Of a stretch of DNA of 64,000 bases, positions 62,195 to 64,000 are shown piece after piece. The notes beneath the pieces were generated by a model that was not told the DNA's origin, searched no databases, and saw only the letters and a program-made list of their open reading frames with translations. Within the stretch, counting starts at the first letter, position 1; every line of letters begins with the position of its first letter. The translations under genes were made by a program, and so were the position numbers. The stretch comes from Pseudoflavitalea sp. G-6-1-2. GTDB lineage: Bacteria > Bacteroidota > Bacteroidia > Chitinophagales > Chitinophagaceae. Location of the stretch: the NCBI RefSeq assembly GCF_012927185.1, contig NZ_JABBGB010000003.1, forward strand, positions 62,001-126,000, given 5' to 3'.

Positions 62195-62460
62195 CAGCAC
62201 TTTACTTATTGGTATAAAAACAAGTAGCCGGCAATTACTCATCGCCGGCTACTGAGGATACTGGGAGAACCAGAAAAATTTACTTTGCTTTTTCCAATAA
62301 GCGGGTGCAGGGAGTGATCAATAAAATCTTTTTTCGGAACTATCTGGGTACTGAAATTATAGGGAACGGATTGGGTTTTCTTAATCTTACCGGATGATTG
62401 GATTTTACCAATGTCCCTGCGTGCTTATTGGTTAATAGTTATGGAAAGCAAAGAACTTCT
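62195..62460. other. 266-bp intergenic region with one hairpin
   Basis: AGTAGCCGGC (62223-62232) and GCCGGCTACT (62244-62253) form a perfect 10-bp stem with an 11-base loop. On the minus strand it is followed by TGTTTTTA, so it could terminate the minus-strand gene at 62461; it also ends the uvrA operon on the plus strand. Nothing else was recognised. Confidence 0.6.
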
Positions 62461-62868
62461 TTATTGCACTATTACCTGTCCGTTTTCAATCCGCTCATCT
62501 TCACTGAACACTTCAAACAGGTAATTGCCTTTTTCTAAATTTTGAACAATGGTGGTTTGCTTGTGCTTAATGTTGGCACGCTTAACCAGTTTCCCTTCCA
62601 CATCGAAGAGAAATAGCTGATACCATTTTCCTTCTTCCCCTGCAGCATTGAAGAACAGTACTTCCTGTTTTGCATCGGGCGTTAGTTTAATCGTATGCTT
62701 TTTGCTGGTCACCAGTTTTTTTACAACAATTGTATCACGGGTAACAGTCTGCACAGGCAGCGGGCATCCGGATGCAGAGGGATACTGCAGTATCAGCACG
62801 AAGAGCAGTACGGAGATGCCTGAAATTCGATACGGACTCAGTTTTCTGTAGGGTACAAATAATTGCAT
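62461..62868 (-). CDS. Small exported protein with a T9SS sorting-domain-like C-terminus
   Basis: A 135-residue protein (start at ATG 62868; a TTG lies eight codons upstream). A hydrophobic N-terminal segment (about 18-34) precedes SASGC, perhaps a weak lipobox. The last 60 residues read like a type IX secretion C-terminal domain: LFLFDVEGKLVKRANI, then TTIVQNLEKGNYLFEVF and NGQVIVQ, matching the GxxVxxxxI...LxxGxYxxxV pattern. There is almost no passenger domain, so it is either a decayed or miniature T9SS substrate or a DUF3244-like protein of the same fold. It is 64 bp from the next minus-strand gene. Confidence 0.6.
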   Translation of the reverse strand: MQLFVPYRKLSPYRISGISVLLFVLILQYPSASGCPLPVQTVTRDTIVVKKLVTSKKHTIKLTPDAKQEVLFFNAAGEEGKWYQLFLFDVEGKLVKRANIKHKQTTIVQNLEKGNYLFEVFSEDERIENGQVIVQ

Positions 62869-62932
62869 AGGCGAACGGATTGATGAACGCAATTATTAAA
62901 GGGTACGGATCAAATTATTGTTACAATGCTTA

Positions 62933-63895
62933 CTAGAATCGGATTGGACAACGGGTTGAGTTGTCGAAGTTTTCGCTTCTTCCTAATCTGATACCCAGCT
63001 TGATGCCAAATGTGTAGTAGGCGTCGTTGCGGCCGGAGTTACCTCTCTGGAGGCCCGGTGCATGATACTTTTGATCAGGACCAGGAAGGCTTTTGTTTGC
63101 CATCCTTGCAGCCAGCTGTGCCTGCGCAACATTCTTGGTATTATTAAAGAAGAGCTTTGGATCGATGTAATTGGTGCTCACGTCGTCGATATAATCGGTG
63201 AACGTTTGACGGTGGATCACTTCCGCACTAAGGCTTATCTTGTCGTTGAGGAAGTACTTTACACCGATGCCTAATGGCACGTTCATCTCCGTGAGTTTGT
63301 AAGGCTTTCTGTCAGGATATTCTTTCATGCCCTGGCCTTCAGTGTGAAGCGGTTGCAGATCAACCCATTTGCCTGTCTTAGGATCCTGGCCCTGTGGATT
63401 GAATTTGAACATACCTACACCAGCCACTACATATGGACGTAGTCTGTGCCAAACATCGGAAGGATCATCTTCGAGAAACACAGTGGGATAAAATTCTGCC
63501 AGCAGTAAAACTTCAGAAAGTTTAGAACGGAAATTCAGGTTACGCGTTTTGCGGGCTTCTTCGTAACCGCCTTTGCCTTTGATGATGGCATCATCACCTT
63601 CGAGACGGCCAAGATTCCCTGCCAGCCTGAATCCCAGCCATTCAGTTGGTTGATAAGCTACGTATGCGCCATACGTGAGAGTTGTTGTGGGGAAGTTATT
63701 ATCCTTGAGGAAAGTTGTTCCCTTGCCTTTGTTACCACCCAAATCGCCAAGGAAGTTGGAGGGGCCGAGAGTGATACCAATTTCCCAGGAAGAAGATTTC
63801 TCTCCATACTGGCTAAACGAAGTAAGACTTCCGCAGAGACATGCAAGTGATAATACCCAGCGCTTCCCTACAGAAAAGCGTAGATGCTGCTTCAT
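62933..63895 (-). CDS. PorG-like outer-membrane barrel (DUF6089 type)
   Basis: A 320-residue barrel with a signal peptide (about 1-28, ending SFSQ). Features are SSWEIGITLGPSNFLGDLGG near the N-terminus, AGNLGRLEGDDAIIKG, RPYVVAGVGMFKFNPQ and a final GIKLGIRLGR strand. This fits the DUF6089/PorG type, an outer-membrane component or accessory of type IX secretion, although related barrels without that role exist. The position beside a CTD-like small protein is consistent with a T9SS link. The promoter would lie near the window end and was not recognised. Confidence 0.75.
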   Translation of the reverse strand: MKQHLRFSVGKRWVLSLACLCGSLTSFSQYGEKSSSWEIGITLGPSNFLGDLGGNKGKGTTFLKDNNFPTTTLTYGAYVAYQPTEWLGFRLAGNLGRLEGDDAIIKGKGGYEEARKTRNLNFRSKLSEVLLLAEFYPTVFLEDDPSDVWHRLRPYVVAGVGMFKFNPQGQDPKTGKWVDLQPLHTEGQGMKEYPDRKPYKLTEMNVPLGIGVKYFLNDKISLSAEVIHRQTFTDYIDDVSTNYIDPKLFFNNTKNVAQAQLAARMANKSLPGPDQKYHAPGLQRGNSGRNDAYYTFGIKLGIRLGRSENFDNSTRCPIRF

Positions 63896-64000
63896 GTGAT
63901 ATTAGATTTATAGTTTTCAGACGGTCGATGGATCCAGGGTGGATGCGTTAAAGCATATCACCGCGATAGTAATAACGCAGAAGTGTAGGTTTTTTGTGTG

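Noticed and set aside
1-64000. tRNA, rRNA, CRISPR array, prophage or replication origin
   Set aside because: No cloverleaf with a T-loop motif, no regularly spaced repeats, and no phage structural or initiator genes were seen.

Overview
The window reads as a chromosomal segment of a Bacteroidota bacterium, most likely in the Chitinophagaceae/Chitinophagales. The evidence is two SusC/SusD pairs, an ECF sigma/FecR/TonB-transporter cassette, OmpA/TPR/beta-propeller and PorG-like outer-membrane proteins of the type IX secretion sphere, DUF1735 and DUF3467 proteins, and start-proximal promoters of the Bacteroidota type (TAnnTTTG -7 box, weak or absent Shine-Dalgarno). No rRNA, tRNA, CRISPR array, intact insertion sequence or prophage was found. 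Genus and species cannot be fixed from the sequence alone.

Layout. 0.3-6.8 kb: a PorE-like OmpA protein, queE and folD on the minus strand, then a translationally coupled pair of exported proteins (a predicted barrel and a helix-hairpin-helix plus barrel protein). 7.0-12.7 kb: a SusC-SusD-DUF1735 transport operon. 12.8-19.6 kb: housekeeping genes (DUF3467, radC, prs, rplY, pth, an FAH-fold enzyme, fused branched-chain 2-oxoacid dehydrogenase E1). 19.8-24.1 kb: a transposase-derived gene lacking catalytic residues, two near-identical terminator-like elements, a membrane-anchored AraC regulator, two free-standing LytTR proteins and a lipoprotein. 24.3-38 kb: nitrogen and carbon entry (gltB, gltD, a Crp/Fnr regulator, a LytS-type kinase, an ammonium transporter, an OmpL-like porin, PEP carboxylase). 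38-43 kb: a threonine leader peptide and thrA-thrB-thrC. 43-53.5 kb: two paralogous lipoproteins flanking sigma-FecR-SusC-SusD-TlpA. 53.6-56.9 kb: a methionine operon on the minus strand, behind a SAM-I riboswitch and terminator, encoding a cystathionine gamma-synthase-like enzyme, a QueF-like protein without the catalytic cysteine, and a monofunctional homoserine dehydrogenase. 57-64 kb: outer-membrane proteins, uvrA, a 5'-nucleotidase and a PorG-like barrel.

How the genes fit together. Amt and the porin bring in ammonium, GltBD makes glutamate, PEP carboxylase supplies oxaloacetate for aspartate, and aspartate is divided between threonine (thrABC) and methionine. The two branches each carry a homoserine dehydrogenase but have different RNA-level sensors: a Thr/Ile-codon leader peptide and a SAM riboswitch. 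The most unusual points are the cysteine-less QueF-like gene inside the SAM-controlled operon, the Thr/Ile leader peptide, the duplicated hairpin element near 20.6-20.9 kb, the nested inverted repeats before amt, and the degenerate IS1595-type protein. All functional statements are read from sequence and family knowledge; no database search was run.
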